A stretch of DNA of 20,453 nt from Comamonadaceae bacterium (GTDB taxonomy: Bacteria; Pseudomonadota; Gammaproteobacteria; Burkholderiales; Burkholderiaceae_C): assembly GCA_947460065.1 (NCBI GenBank), contig CANHGF010000005.1:1-20453 (forward strand), given 5' to 3'. The notes beneath the pieces were generated by a model, which did not search any database, was not told the origin of the DNA, and was given only the letters and a program-made list of their open reading frames with translations. This document shows positions 1 through 8,250 of this stretch, in pieces (within the stretch, counting starts at the first letter, position 1; each line of letters starts with the position of its first letter). The position numbers and the translations under genes are program-made.

Positions 1-1
1 C

Positions 2-724
2 CTGGCCTTGGCTGGCGCCGGCGCAGAGGTGCTGCTGCTCGACCTCAACGAAGCGGGCTTGCAGAGCACCCAACAGCAGATTGCCGAGCAAGGCGGACAC
101 AGCGTGCTGCAGCGCTGCGACACCTCGGATCCCGAGCAGGTGGCCCAGGCCGCAGCCACCTGCGAGCGTGAACTGGGACTCTGCACCGTGCTGGTCAATG
201 CCGCAGGCATTTTGCGACCGGGCGCGCTCGACGAATTGCCGCTGGCCGAGTGGAACAAGCTGCTGTCGGTCAACCTGACCGCCTATTTCATTTGCGCCCA
301 GACCTTCGGGCGCCAGATGCGCCAGGCCAAACGCGGCGCCTTAGTGCACATCGCCTCCATCGCCGCCGATCACGCCACCCCTTTCAGCGGCGCCTACAGC
401 GTGGCCAAGGCCGGTGTGGTCATGCTCTCTCGCCAATTGGCCATCGAGTGGGCGCCACACGGCATTCGCAGCAATGTGGTCAACCCGGGCCTGACCGAGA
501 CCGGCATGACCGCACCCTTTCACACCGACGCCGACGTGGTGCGCCGGCGCGGCGCGGCGATTCCGCTGGGCCGCATCGGCCAGCCGCAGGACATCGCCCG
601 CGCGGTCCTGTTTCTCAGCAGCAATTTGGCCGAGTACATCACCGGCCAGGACATCACGGTCGACGGGGGCTTCGTGCGCTCGATCATGGCCACCATTCCG
701 CGGCCCGGCTACGAGCGCCGCTGA
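2..724 (+). CDS. Short-chain dehydrogenase/reductase (SDR), 5' end outside window
   Basis: NAD(P)-dependent SDR, truncated by the window edge: the reading frame is open from base 2, and the TGxxxGxG nucleotide-binding motif expected at the N-terminus lies upstream. Counting from the TTG at base 8, the visible part shows the end of the first Rossmann unit (EVLLLDLNEAG), NAAG at about residues 64-67, and the catalytic Ser117, Tyr130 and Lys134 in the normal SDR spacing, followed by VNPG and a C-terminal VDGGF. It ends with TGA 21 bases before the hydrolase, so the two are probably co-transcribed. By context (hydrolase and BVMO next) the likely job is oxidation of a secondary or cyclic alcohol to the ketone used by the BVMO. 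That substrate is inferred; the SDR family assignment is seen directly. A FabG-like reductase role is the main alternative. Confidence 0.9.
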   Translation: MALAGAGAEVLLLDLNEAGLQSTQQQIAEQGGHSVLQRCDTSDPEQVAQAAATCERELGLCTVLVNAAGILRPGALDELPLAEWNKLLSVNLTAYFICAQTFGRQMRQAKRGALVHIASIAADHATPFSGAYSVAKAGVVMLSRQLAIEWAPHGIRSNVVNPGLTETGMTAPFHTDADVVRRRGAAIPLGRIGQPQDIARAVLFLSSNLAEYITGQDITVDGGFVRSIMATIPRPGYERR

Positions 725-744
725 GCACGCACAAGGAGATCGCC

Positions 745-1695
745 ATGCCTGCCTATGATCCCGACCTGGCCCGCCTGCTCGAACTCGGCCGTCAAGCCGG
801 CCGCCCGCCATTTGAAGCACTGACCCCCGATCAGGCCCGCCAGGCCTATGCGGCCACCTGGGACATCCTGCAGCCGCCGGCCCAAGAGCTGGCGTCGGTG
901 CGCGACCAAAGCATTCCCACACCCGCAGGCGATCTCAAGCTGCGCATCTACCGTGGCGCCGGTACGGCTGCCGACGCTGCACTGCCTGCGGTGCTTTACA
1001 TGCACGGCGGTGGCTGGGTCATCGGCAACCTCGACAGCCACGACCGCCTGTGCCGCCAGCTGGCCAATGAGGCCCAGATCTGCGTGGTCTCGGTGGACTA
1101 TCGGCTAGCGCCTGAGCACCCCTTCCCTGCTGCGGTCGAGGACTGCGCCCACGCATGGCGCTGGCTGCACAGCCAGGCGGCCGAGCTGCATGTCGATCCG
1201 GACCGCCTAGGCGTGGCCGGCGACAGCGCCGGCGGCAATCTGGCAGCGGTGCTGGCCCTGATGGCCCGCGACGGCGATCTGCCAACTTGCAAGATGCAGG
1301 CTCTGGTCTATCCGGTCACCGACCTGACCGCCTCGTCGCCAGGGTATCAGCGGGTGACCGCCGGCGTGCCGCTGACCGACAAGACCATGCATTACTTCAT
1401 TGACCAGTACGCGCCCCGCGCAGAGGACCGCCGCCATTGGCACGCCTCACCGGCGTTTGCGGCCAGCCTGGCCGGCCTGCCCAAGACCTTGGTGCTGACT
1501 GCAGCGCATGACCCCTTGTGCGAAGAAGGCCGGGAATACGCCCGCCGCCTGGAAGCGGCTGATGTGGCGGTCACCAGCCTGCATCTGGCTGACCATATGC
1601 ACGGCATGCTGACCCACGGCAAGATGGTCAAGGCCGGGGTATTGATGTCCGGCTTTGTCTGCCAGTGGATTGCCCTGGCCCTGCGCCAGGGCTGA
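745..1695 (+). CDS. HSL-family alpha/beta hydrolase (esterase/lactonase)
   Basis: A 316-residue cytoplasmic carboxylester hydrolase of the hormone-sensitive-lipase (family IV) type. The oxyanion-hole motif HGGG lies at residues 87-90, DYRLAPEHPFPAA follows at about 118-130, the nucleophile elbow GDSAGG holds Ser161, and Asp256 (AAHDPL) and His286 (DHMHGM) complete the triad. The ATG at 745 is chosen because AAGGAG lies at 733-738, six bases upstream; the frame stays open far upstream, but that part overlaps the SDR. No signal peptide is seen. It sits between an SDR and a BVMO, the position held by the lactone hydrolase in cyclohexanone-type pathways, so it probably opens the lactone or cleaves the ester made by the BVMO. 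The family is certain; the substrate is inferred. Confidence 0.92.
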   Translation: MPAYDPDLARLLELGRQAGRPPFEALTPDQARQAYAATWDILQPPAQELASVRDQSIPTPAGDLKLRIYRGAGTAADAALPAVLYMHGGGWVIGNLDSHDRLCRQLANEAQICVVSVDYRLAPEHPFPAAVEDCAHAWRWLHSQAAELHVDPDRLGVAGDSAGGNLAAVLALMARDGDLPTCKMQALVYPVTDLTASSPGYQRVTAGVPLTDKTMHYFIDQYAPRAEDRRHWHASPAFAASLAGLPKTLVLTAAHDPLCEEGREYARRLEAADVAVTSLHLADHMHGMLTHGKMVKAGVLMSGFVCQWIALALRQG

Positions 1696-1721
1696 GCCCG
1701 TCCCTCTCTGTGCAAATACCT

Positions 1722-3356
1722 ATGAACGCTCATACCGCTCAAAGACCCCATTTTGATGCCGTGGTCATCGGCGCCGGTTTTGCCGGCCTGTACATGCTGC
1801 ACCGCTTGCGCCTGCTGGGCCGGCGCGCGCATGTTTTTGAGGCCGGCGACGGCGTTGGCGGCACCTGGTTTTGGAACTGCTACCCCGGCGCCCGCTGCGA
1901 CGTCGACAGCATGCAGTATTCCTACTCTTGGTCGCCCGAGTTGCAGCAGGAATGGAAGTGGACCGAGCGCTATCCCGCGCAGGCGGAAATTCTGCGCTAC
2001 ATCAACCATGTGGCCGACCGCTTCGACCTGCGCCGTGACATCAGCCTGAACTCCAAAGTCAGCGGTGGACAGTGGCTGGCTGACGAGCAGCGCTGGCTGG
2101 TGCGCACCGAGCAGGGCCAGGAGGTCACCTGCAACATTCTGATTACCGCCACTGGCTGCCTTTCCGAGTCGCGCCTGCCGGCCATCGAAGGACTCGATGG
2201 CTTCAAGGGCCGCACGTATCACACCGGTCGCTGGCCCAAGGAGCCGGTGGACTTCAGCGGCTTGCGTGTGGGCGTCATGGGCACCGGCTCCTCGGGCATA
2301 CAGGCCATTCCGCAGCTGGCCAAGCAGGCCAAGGAACTCTATGTGTTCCAGCGCACGCCCAACTTCAGCGTGCCGGCCTGGAACGGCCCGATCGATCCAG
2401 CCCATCAACAAGACTGGCTCGACAATTACCCCAAGTACCGCGAGCAGGCGCGCAACACTCGCTCGGGCATCATGTACGAATACGGCACCCAGTCGGCGCT
2501 GGAGATGAGCGACGAAGCCCGCGCCGAAGAAATGGAGCGCCGCTGGCGCAAGGGCGGCACCAATTTTGCGCACTCCTTCAACGACACCTTTATCAACCGG
2601 CAATCCAACGAGCTGCTCAGCGACTTCGTGCGCGGCAAGATCCGACAGCTGGTTCAAAACCCGGGCGTAGCCGAAAAGCTGCTGCCGCATGATCACGGCA
2701 TAGGCACCAAGCGCATCTGCGTGGACACCGGCTACTACCAAACCTACAACCTGCCCAACGTCAAGCTGGTCGATCTTCGCAGTACGCCGATCGAACGCTT
2801 CGACGACGGCGCCGCCATCACCCGCGAGAGCCGCTACGAACTCGACGCCATGATATTTGCCACCGGCTATGACGCGGTCACCGGCGCCCTTGAGCGGCTG
2901 AACCTGGTCGGCGAACAGGGCAAGACCTTCAAACAGCTGTGGCAATCGGGCCCCACCTCCTACCTGGGCCTGATGACGGCGGGCTTTCCCAACCTTTTCA
3001 CCATCACCGGGCCGGGCAGCCCATCGATCCTGACCAATGTGATTGTCTCGATCGAGCAGCATGTCGAGTGGATCGCCGACTGTCTGGCCTATATGGACCA
3101 GCATGGCCATACCCGAATCGACCCTCAGCAGGCGGCTCAGGACCAATGGGTCAAGCATGTGCAAGAAGTGGCCAACGGCACTTTGTTTGTTAGCGCCAAT
3201 TCCTGGTACATGGGGGCCAATATTCCCGGCAAACCCCGGGTTTTCCTGCCTTATATCGGCGGCTTTTCCACCTACGCTTCGCATTGTCAGGAGGTGGTCA
3301 AAAAAGGCTATGAAGGCTTCAATTTTTCCCGCCCCCAGGCCGTGGCTGGCCGCTAA
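1722..3356 (+). CDS. Type I Baeyer-Villiger monooxygenase (BVMO 1)
   Basis: FAD- and NADPH-dependent flavoprotein of 544 residues that inserts one oxygen next to a ketone carbonyl, giving an ester or lactone. The FAD Rossmann motif GAGFAG is at residues 17-22, GGTWFWNCYPGARCD at about 46-60, the type I BVMO fingerprint FxGxxxHxxxWP is intact at 161-172 (FKGRTYHTGRWP), and the NADPH Rossmann motif GTGSSG is at 187-192. Arg331 in GTKR matches the conserved active-site arginine of the family. The sequence style is close to phenylacetone/cyclohexanone monooxygenases, from memory of the family. The ATG at 1722 puts the FAD motif at the usual distance from the N-terminus; an in-frame ATG at 1665 would overlap the hydrolase. 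No clear Shine-Dalgarno sequence is visible, so translation may depend on coupling to the hydrolase, whose stop is 26 bases upstream. Confidence 0.95.
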   Translation: MNAHTAQRPHFDAVVIGAGFAGLYMLHRLRLLGRRAHVFEAGDGVGGTWFWNCYPGARCDVDSMQYSYSWSPELQQEWKWTERYPAQAEILRYINHVADRFDLRRDISLNSKVSGGQWLADEQRWLVRTEQGQEVTCNILITATGCLSESRLPAIEGLDGFKGRTYHTGRWPKEPVDFSGLRVGVMGTGSSGIQAIPQLAKQAKELYVFQRTPNFSVPAWNGPIDPAHQQDWLDNYPKYREQARNTRSGIMYEYGTQSALEMSDEARAEEMERRWRKGGTNFAHSFNDTFINRQSNELLSDFVRGKIRQLVQNPGVAEKLLPHDHGIGTKRICVDTGYYQTYNLPNVKLVDLRSTPIERFDDGAAITRESRYELDAMIFATGYDAVTGALERLNLVGEQGKTFKQLWQSGPTSYLGLMTAGFPNLFTITGPGSPSILTNVIVSIEQHVEWIADCLAYMDQHGHTRIDPQQAAQDQWVKHVQEVANGTLFVSANSWYMGANIPGKPRVFLPYIGGFSTYASHCQEVVKKGYEGFNFSRPQAVAGR

Positions 3357-3371
3357 GGGGCTCTCACGCTT

Positions 3372-3398
3372 GGACAGGCTGTGACCCCACAGCCGTCC
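3372..3398 (+). other. Intercistronic hairpin between BVMO 1 and livK
   Basis: GGAC, a single bulged A, and GGCTGTG pair with CACAGCC and GTCC around an ACCC loop, giving an 11-bp stem with one bulge. No T-run follows on the + strand, so this is not a standard intrinsic terminator. It lies in the 81-base gap between the BVMO and the binding-protein gene, just upstream of that gene's ribosome-binding site. It could stabilise or process the mRNA so that the abundant binding protein is made in excess. The function is inferred. Confidence 0.55.
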
Positions 3399-3437
3399 GA
3401 CGATTCACGCCACTTTATCAACCCGAGAGGAGATCTC

Positions 3438-4673
3438 ATGCAAGACAAAAAAGCTGAACAGCGCGGACCCCTGCGCAAACGCCTGCTGATGGCACTGGCC
3501 GCAGGCACTCTGGCCCTGAGCGCGCAGGCCCAATTCGAATCGCCGTCTGAAGGCGTCTACAAAGACCGCATCGACTGGGGCGTGATGATGGACCTGAGCG
3601 GCCCCGCTTCGGGCTCACAGGGCATCTGGACCAATGGCTTTCAGGCCTATATGCGCGCCCTCAATGAGCGCGGCGGTGTCAACGGGCGACGCATCAATGT
3701 GCTGGCCGAAGACAGCCGCTTCAACCCAGCGCAAGACAAGATCAACTACGAGAAGCTGAGTACCCAGACACCGGTGCTCGCCATCTCGGGTATGGGCTCG
3801 TCGAGCTCCCAGGTTTCGCTGGCACCGACCATCCGTGGCGGCAATATCCCCATCGTCGGCACCTATACCCACACCAAGCCACTGTCCGAGCCAACCTCCC
3901 CACTGGTCTATGGCGGCTTTTGTACCTACCCTGAAATGGCCAAGGCCGGCGTCGGCTACATGACCGAGAAACTCAAGGTCAAGAGCCCGAAAGTCATGGT
4001 GGTCTCGATCGAGAGCGCGGGCGGCGTGGAATACGCCCAATTCATCGCCGACGCGGTCAAAAAGTATGGCGGTACCTCGTCGCTGGTGACCATGAAGATC
4101 ACCGCCGCCGACGTCACGCCGCAGGTGCTGGAAATCATCAAGCAAAAGCCTGACTTCATCACCATTTACGGCGTAGGCAACACCTCCATCCTGACCATGA
4201 AGGCCATGCAACAGTACGGGCTGAAGATCCCTGCTTTCGGCATTTCCTACCTGCTGTCGCCGCAAATTTATGCAGCCATTGGGCCTGATGCCGGTGCCAA
4301 CTACAACGTGATCAGCTGCTTTACCCCCGGTGGCGCCGACCAGTCGGCCGGCAACCGCGAGATGATGGCAGCGGCCGATAAGTACAACCACAGCGCCATG
4401 AAGGAAGATATCAACTATGTCGCTGGCTGGGTGGTCGGACAGATGGCCGCGCAAGCGCTGCAACTGGCAGGACCCCAACCGACCCGCGCTAAGCTGGTTG
4501 AAGCCATGAACAAGGGCTTTACCGTCAACAGCAACGGACTGGCAGCGCCCATCGTCTTTACCCCCACCGACCATGCCGGGCCTTCGCGTTTTCGCATGAT
4601 CGGCTATGACTATGGTGCCAAGAGGTATGTCTCGTTCGGCGAATTCGCCGACTACGAAAAATACATGAAGTAA
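3438..4673 (+). CDS. livK: Branched-chain-type ABC transporter substrate-binding protein
   Basis: Periplasmic binding protein of the LivK/Peripla_BP_6 family, 411 residues from the ATG at 3438. That start has AGGAG at 3428-3432 and gives a normal signal peptide: basic PLRKR at residues 11-15, a hydrophobic stretch, and a likely cleavage after AQA at residue 31. A GTG 57 bases upstream would put 19 extra polar residues before the signal and would start inside a hairpin. The mature protein has typical family features: VMMDLSGPASG near the N-terminus, NERGGVNGRRI, and a C-terminal FTPTDHAG. Although the family is named for leucine/isoleucine/valine uptake, members next to catabolic genes commonly bind aromatic or organic acids. 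Here it probably captures the substrate or a breakdown product of the BVMO pathway. The family is seen; the ligand is unknown. Confidence 0.93.
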   Translation: MQDKKAEQRGPLRKRLLMALAAGTLALSAQAQFESPSEGVYKDRIDWGVMMDLSGPASGSQGIWTNGFQAYMRALNERGGVNGRRINVLAEDSRFNPAQDKINYEKLSTQTPVLAISGMGSSSSQVSLAPTIRGGNIPIVGTYTHTKPLSEPTSPLVYGGFCTYPEMAKAGVGYMTEKLKVKSPKVMVVSIESAGGVEYAQFIADAVKKYGGTSSLVTMKITAADVTPQVLEIIKQKPDFITIYGVGNTSILTMKAMQQYGLKIPAFGISYLLSPQIYAAIGPDAGANYNVISCFTPGGADQSAGNREMMAAADKYNHSAMKEDINYVAGWVVGQMAAQALQLAGPQPTRAKLVEAMNKGFTVNSNGLAAPIVFTPTDHAGPSRFRMIGYDYGAKRYVSFGEFADYEKYMK

Positions 4674-4698
4674 TCAGCCAAACCAGGGTCACCTCACC

Positions 4699-5565
4699 AT
4701 GTTCATACAAGTTCTCCTCAGTGGCATTGCGCTCGGCAGCATCTATGGACTGGTGGCCCTGGGTTTTGCGGTGGTGTTTAAGGCCACCGACGTCTTCAAC
4801 TTCGCCCAGGGGATGTTTGTGGCTTTTGGCGCCTATTTCGCCGTCACCACCATCACCTTGCTGGGCCTGCCTTTTCCCATCGCGGTAGCAGCCATCATTG
4901 CCGCTGCAGCGGCCCTGGGTGTGATCATCCACATCGTGCTGATTCAGCCCCTGTCGGGCCGGCCTATGCTGTCGGTGATCATGCTGACGATTGCCCTGTC
5001 CATCGTGATGCGGGCAGTCATTGAAATTTTCTACGGTGTGCAGGCGCGCACCCTGAGCACGCCCATGCCCACCGGCATCTTTCTCATCGGTGATGTGCGG
5101 GTCTCGCAGTTGCACCTGGTGGCCGCCGGCGTGAGCTGGCTGTGCATGGCCGCCTTTGGTGCCTTTTTCAAATTCACCTCCATCGGTCTGCTCATGCGCG
5201 CCACCGCCGACGGCCATGAGGCCGCCCTGGTGTCGGGGGTCAACGTCAAGGTGATGAACCGGCTGGCCTGGGCCATCGGCGCTTCGCTGGCGGCCATCGG
5301 AGGCCTGTTTCTGGGGCAGCTGCAGATCGTCTCGACCGAGCTCGAGCACATTGGCCTGCTGGCATTGCCCGCGGTGGTGATCGGCGGCATGCAGAGCATT
5401 CCGGGCGCCATCATCGGCGGCCTGCTGGTCGGCCTGATCGAGCAGATGTCGGCCACCTATATCTCGCCCAAGTCCAGCGACATCGTGGTTTACACGCTGC
5501 TGCTGATGATCCTCATGGTTCGCCCCTGGGGCCTGTTCGGCCAGCGCGAACTCGGCCGTGTCTGA
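4699..5565 (+). CDS. livH: Branched-chain-type ABC transporter permease, LivH family
   Basis: Inner-membrane permease of 288 residues, the usual LivH length. It begins with the family-typical LLSGIALGSIYGLVALGFAVVF, followed by FNFAQG. Several long hydrophobic segments run through the protein, and a cytoplasmic loop near residues 170-195 (LMRATADGHEAALVSGVNV) matches the EAA-type loop that contacts the ATPases. The C-terminus ends in MVRPWGLFG, also characteristic. It starts 25 bases after livK and ends 24 bases before livM, consistent with one operon. It would form the heterodimeric channel with the LivM-type permease. The transported compound is not evident. Confidence 0.93.
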   Translation: MFIQVLLSGIALGSIYGLVALGFAVVFKATDVFNFAQGMFVAFGAYFAVTTITLLGLPFPIAVAAIIAAAAALGVIIHIVLIQPLSGRPMLSVIMLTIALSIVMRAVIEIFYGVQARTLSTPMPTGIFLIGDVRVSQLHLVAAGVSWLCMAAFGAFFKFTSIGLLMRATADGHEAALVSGVNVKVMNRLAWAIGASLAAIGGLFLGQLQIVSTELEHIGLLALPAVVIGGMQSIPGAIIGGLLVGLIEQMSATYISPKSSDIVVYTLLLMILMVRPWGLFGQRELGRV

Positions 5566-5589
5566 TTTCCTCTTCGAGCCTCCTACAAC

Positions 5590-6684
5590 ATGACTGCGAC
5601 CGCCCTTCGAACTGGCCTGCCGCGCGCGGCGGCCTCCTCCCCCTGGCGCTGGCTCTGGTGGGCGCTGGCGGCAGCCGCGCTGCTGTACCTGCCCATCTTG
5701 CTGACCGAGCGACAAATCTTCGGTTTCCGCTTGTCAAACATGATGCTGCTCAACATAGGCCTGAGTCAGGTCAATCTGATGCTGATCACCATGCTCGGCG
5801 CCCTGTCGCTCAATTACCTGACCGGCTCAGCCGGTCTGATTTCCATAGGCCATGCGGCTTTTTACGCGGTCGGCGCCATGACGGCAGCCATCACAGGCTC
5901 GCAGTGGGGCTGGCCGTTTCCCCTGGTCCTGATCGCAGCCGGCCTGTGTGGTGCCCTGGCCGGGCTGCTGGCCGGCCTGCCCTCACTGCGGGTGCGCGGG
6001 CTGTACTTCGTGCTGTCGACATTCGCAGTGCATTACTTGGTGGTTTTTACCTTCATGGAGTACCAGTTCAAGTTCTTCGATGTGGTGGGTGTCCCTTACA
6101 AGAATGCCATGCTGGGGGCCTGGACACTGAGTACGCCCATGCGCTGGTACTTCTTCCTGCTGCCCCTGGTCATTTTGATTTACTGGCTGCTGCGCAACAG
6201 CCTGCGCACCCGAGAAGGTCGGGCCATGCAGGCCATGCGCGACCATGAACTGGCGGCCACGGCCAACGGCATTGACGTGCGCTTTCTCAGGCTCAAGGCC
6301 TTTGCCTTGAGCTCGGCCATTGCGGCGGTCGGCGGGGCACTCTACGCTTACTACCTGAGCAACGTCACCTCGGAATTTTTCGGCATTCAATTTGCCATCC
6401 AGTTCATCGCCATGATCATCATTGGCGGCATGGGCTCGCTGCCCGGTGCGGTGATCGGCGCCGCTGTCTGGCTGCTGCTGCCTTCCATCATCACTGGCCT
6501 GACTGCACAGGCGGGCGACACCACCGGTCTGCTGCGCAGCGTGCTGGTCGACCACAAGCCGCAATTGGTGCAAGCCATCTTTGGCATGCTGGTCATCGTG
6601 CTGCTGATTTTTGCGCCCTGGGGCATTGCCGGCATGGCCACCCGACTCAAAGCCCGTCTAGCCACATGGTGGAGCCGCTCATGA
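5590..6684 (+). CDS. livM: Branched-chain-type ABC transporter permease, LivM family
   Basis: Inner-membrane permease of 364 residues. It has the LivM signature region NYLTGSAGLISIGHAAFYAVGA at about residues 76-97, then RVRGLYFVLSTFA, the coupling loop RAMQAMRDHELAATANGID, and a final block IIIGGMGSLPGAVIGA followed by FAPWGIAG. Multiple hydrophobic helices are evident. The N-terminus carries a roughly 20-residue polar, Arg- and Ser-rich leader before the first helix. It overlaps the first ATPase gene by ATGA at 6681-6684, so the two are translationally coupled. It acts as partner of the LivH-type permease in the importer. Confidence 0.93.
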   Translation: MTATALRTGLPRAAASSPWRWLWWALAAAALLYLPILLTERQIFGFRLSNMMLLNIGLSQVNLMLITMLGALSLNYLTGSAGLISIGHAAFYAVGAMTAAITGSQWGWPFPLVLIAAGLCGALAGLLAGLPSLRVRGLYFVLSTFAVHYLVVFTFMEYQFKFFDVVGVPYKNAMLGAWTLSTPMRWYFFLLPLVILIYWLLRNSLRTREGRAMQAMRDHELAATANGIDVRFLRLKAFALSSAIAAVGGALYAYYLSNVTSEFFGIQFAIQFIAMIIIGGMGSLPGAVIGAAVWLLLPSIITGLTAQAGDTTGLLRSVLVDHKPQLVQAIFGMLVIVLLIFAPWGIAGMATRLKARLATWWSRS

Positions 6685-7433
6685 GCCACGCACTGGAACT
6701 GCGCGACCTGTCGGTGCGCTACGCCCGCAAAGGCTTTGCCCTGGACGGGGTGAACCTGACCATCCCCAAGGGGGGCATCGTCGCGCTGCTGGGGGCCAAC
6801 GGCGCCGGCAAGACCACCATGATCCGCGCCGTCTCGGGCCTGCTGCCCTTGCACAACGGACAGATCACCGGCGGCAGCATCAGCATGGACGGGCAGTCAG
6901 TCTTGGGCCTGCCTTCGCACAAATTGGTGCGCATGGGCCTAGGCCAGGTGCCCGAAGGCCGGCTGGTCTTCAAGCAACTGACCGTCGAAGAAAACCTGCG
7001 CGTGGGCGCGGCAGTGCTGCCCAAGTCCACCGAGAAGGAGCGCATGGACGCGGTGTATGAATTGTTCCCACGTTTGCTCGAGCGCAGAACCCAAGCGGCA
7101 GGCTGGCTGTCCGGCGGCGAACAGCAGATGCTGGCTTTAGGCCGCGCCCTGGTGACCCGGCCGCGGCTGCTGCTGGTCGACGAACTCTCCTTAGGGCTGG
7201 CGCCGCTGATTGTCAGCGCGATTTACAAGCAGCTCAAACTGGTCGGCGAGACCCTGGGCGCATCCATCCTGGTGGTCGAGCAAAACGCCCGACTGGCCCT
7301 CGATTTTGCAACCACCGCCTATGTGCTCGAGCGAGGCCGCATCACCTTATCGGGCAGCGCGCAAGACGTCGCCAACAGTGACCTGGTGCGTGAATCCTAC
7401 CTGGGCGTGGCCAAGGAAGGAGGTGCTGCATGA
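6681..7433 (+). CDS. livF: Branched-chain-type ABC transporter ATPase, LivF family
   Basis: Cytoplasmic ATPase of 250 residues powering the importer. Walker A GANGAGKT is at residues 38-45, the signature LSGGEQQ at 143-149, and Walker B LLLVDE at 163-168. It is assigned to the LivF side because of the VPEGRLVFKQLTVEENL block at about 90-106 and because the switch region reads VVEQNA, with Gln where most ABC ATPases have His; both are usual in LivF. The ATG at 6681 is preferred over an in-frame ATG at 6666: it overlaps the livM stop and has GGAG six bases upstream. The gene order K-H-M-F-G places LivF before LivG. Confidence 0.92.
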   Translation: MSHALELRDLSVRYARKGFALDGVNLTIPKGGIVALLGANGAGKTTMIRAVSGLLPLHNGQITGGSISMDGQSVLGLPSHKLVRMGLGQVPEGRLVFKQLTVEENLRVGAAVLPKSTEKERMDAVYELFPRLLERRTQAAGWLSGGEQQMLALGRALVTRPRLLLVDELSLGLAPLIVSAIYKQLKLVGETLGASILVVEQNARLALDFATTAYVLERGRITLSGSAQDVANSDLVRESYLGVAKEGGAA

Positions 7434-8194
7434 GCCAGAATCTACTCGGGGTTCGTGATCTCTTGATGCAGTTTCAGGGGCTCACCGCACTGGACCGGGT
7501 CAGCTTTGACGTGGCCGCTGGCTCCATCACCTCACTGATGGGGCCCAACGGCGCAGGCAAGACCACCTTGTTCAACTGCGTCACCGGGATGTACACGCCC
7601 ACCGGCGGGCAGGTGCATTTTGACGGGCAAGACATCACCGCACGTGCGGCCCACGTCGTGGCGCGCCACGGCATCGCCCGCACCTTTCAAAATCTGGCCT
7701 TGTTCGGCGGCTTGAGCGTGATCGACAACTTGCTGGTGGGGACCTATCTGCAAGGCCGCTCTGGTGTGTTGCAGGGCGCCTTCATGAGCCCCCAGGCGCG
7801 GCGGGAAAAACGCGAAGGCCTGGAGGCCGCCTACACCGTGCTCGATTACCTAGGCTTGACCGAGACCGCCGACCAGCTCCCCGGCGAGCTGTCCTATGGC
7901 CGTCAGAAGCAACTTGAATTCGGTCGGGCCCTGATGCAAAAAGCCAGGCTGGTGCTGCTCGACGAACCCATGGCCGGCATGAGCAGCGCTGAAAAAGACG
8001 TCATGACCGAGCTGATCAAACGGGTACGCGCCGAAATGGGAGTCACCTTCTTGCTGGTCGAACATGACGTGCCGGTGATCATGGACATCTCCGACAAGAT
8101 CGTGGTCCTTGATTTCGGCCGCAAAATCGCCGAGGGCACGCCAGCGCAGGTGCAAAACGATCCGGCCGTGATTGCTGCCTATCTGGGCAGCTGA
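7430..8194 (+). CDS. livG: Branched-chain-type ABC transporter ATPase, LivG family
   Basis: Second ATPase of the importer, 254 residues. Walker A GPNGAGKT is at residues 38-45, the LivG-typical GIARTFQNLALF at 81-92, a signature variant LSYGRQK at 154-160, Walker B LVLLDEP at 174-180, and a normal H-loop histidine in LLVEHDV. It overlaps livF by ATGA at 7430-7433 and has one of the strongest ribosome-binding sites in the window (AAGGAAGGAGG, 7413-7423). It is the last gene of the left + strand operon; the next gene (tetR) is convergent. Confidence 0.93.
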   Translation: MSQNLLGVRDLLMQFQGLTALDRVSFDVAAGSITSLMGPNGAGKTTLFNCVTGMYTPTGGQVHFDGQDITARAAHVVARHGIARTFQNLALFGGLSVIDNLLVGTYLQGRSGVLQGAFMSPQARREKREGLEAAYTVLDYLGLTETADQLPGELSYGRQKQLEFGRALMQKARLVLLDEPMAGMSSAEKDVMTELIKRVRAEMGVTFLLVEHDVPVIMDISDKIVVLDFGRKIAEGTPAQVQNDPAVIAAYLGS

Positions 8195-8203
8195 TCAGCC
8201 CAG
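8183..8203 (+). other. Inverted repeat over the livG stop codon
   Basis: CTGGGC (8183-8188) pairs with GCCCAG (8198-8203) around nine bases that contain the livG stop. The inner GCTGATCAGC is itself a palindrome. There is no T-run, so a terminator role for the importer operon is only possible, not shown. Confidence 0.35.
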
Positions 8204-8210
8204 CGGCTTG

Positions 8211-8250
8211 GGCGCTCAGGCGCTCAGGCGCTCAAGCGATCAAACGCTCA
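8211..8250. repeat. Five-unit 8-bp tandem repeat (GGCGCTCA) at a convergent junction
   Basis: Three perfect consecutive units of GGCGCTCA (8211-8234) are followed by two diverged units, AGCGATCA and AACGCTCA (8235-8250). The last unit supplies the stop codon of the convergent tetR gene (TCA at 8248-8250 on this strand). The array fills most of the 53-base gap between livG and tetR. Such short tandem arrays arise by slipped-strand replication and may vary in copy number. One unit is not a multiple of three, so slippage into the last codons could alter the TetR C-terminus. No function is known to me. Confidence 0.8.

Noticed and set aside
250..744. In-frame N-terminal extension of the hydrolase back to 250
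   Set aside because: The extra residues overlap the SDR in another frame, are Arg/His-rich, and the ATG at 745 has a good ribosome-binding site and the family N-terminus.
1392..3284. 630-codon open frame on the - strand opposite BVMO 1
   Set aside because: It lies antisense to a BVMO with all motifs intact, its translation has no recognisable domain, and long antisense frames are expected in GC-rich genes.
3615..5715. Two long - strand frames (3615-4574 and 4558-5715) opposite livK and livH
   Set aside because: Low-complexity His/Gly/Gln/Asp-rich translations opposite well-conserved transporter genes; no start context or motif.
8211..8250. Tandem repeat as a CRISPR array
   Set aside because: Units are 8 bases with no spacers and there are no cas genes.
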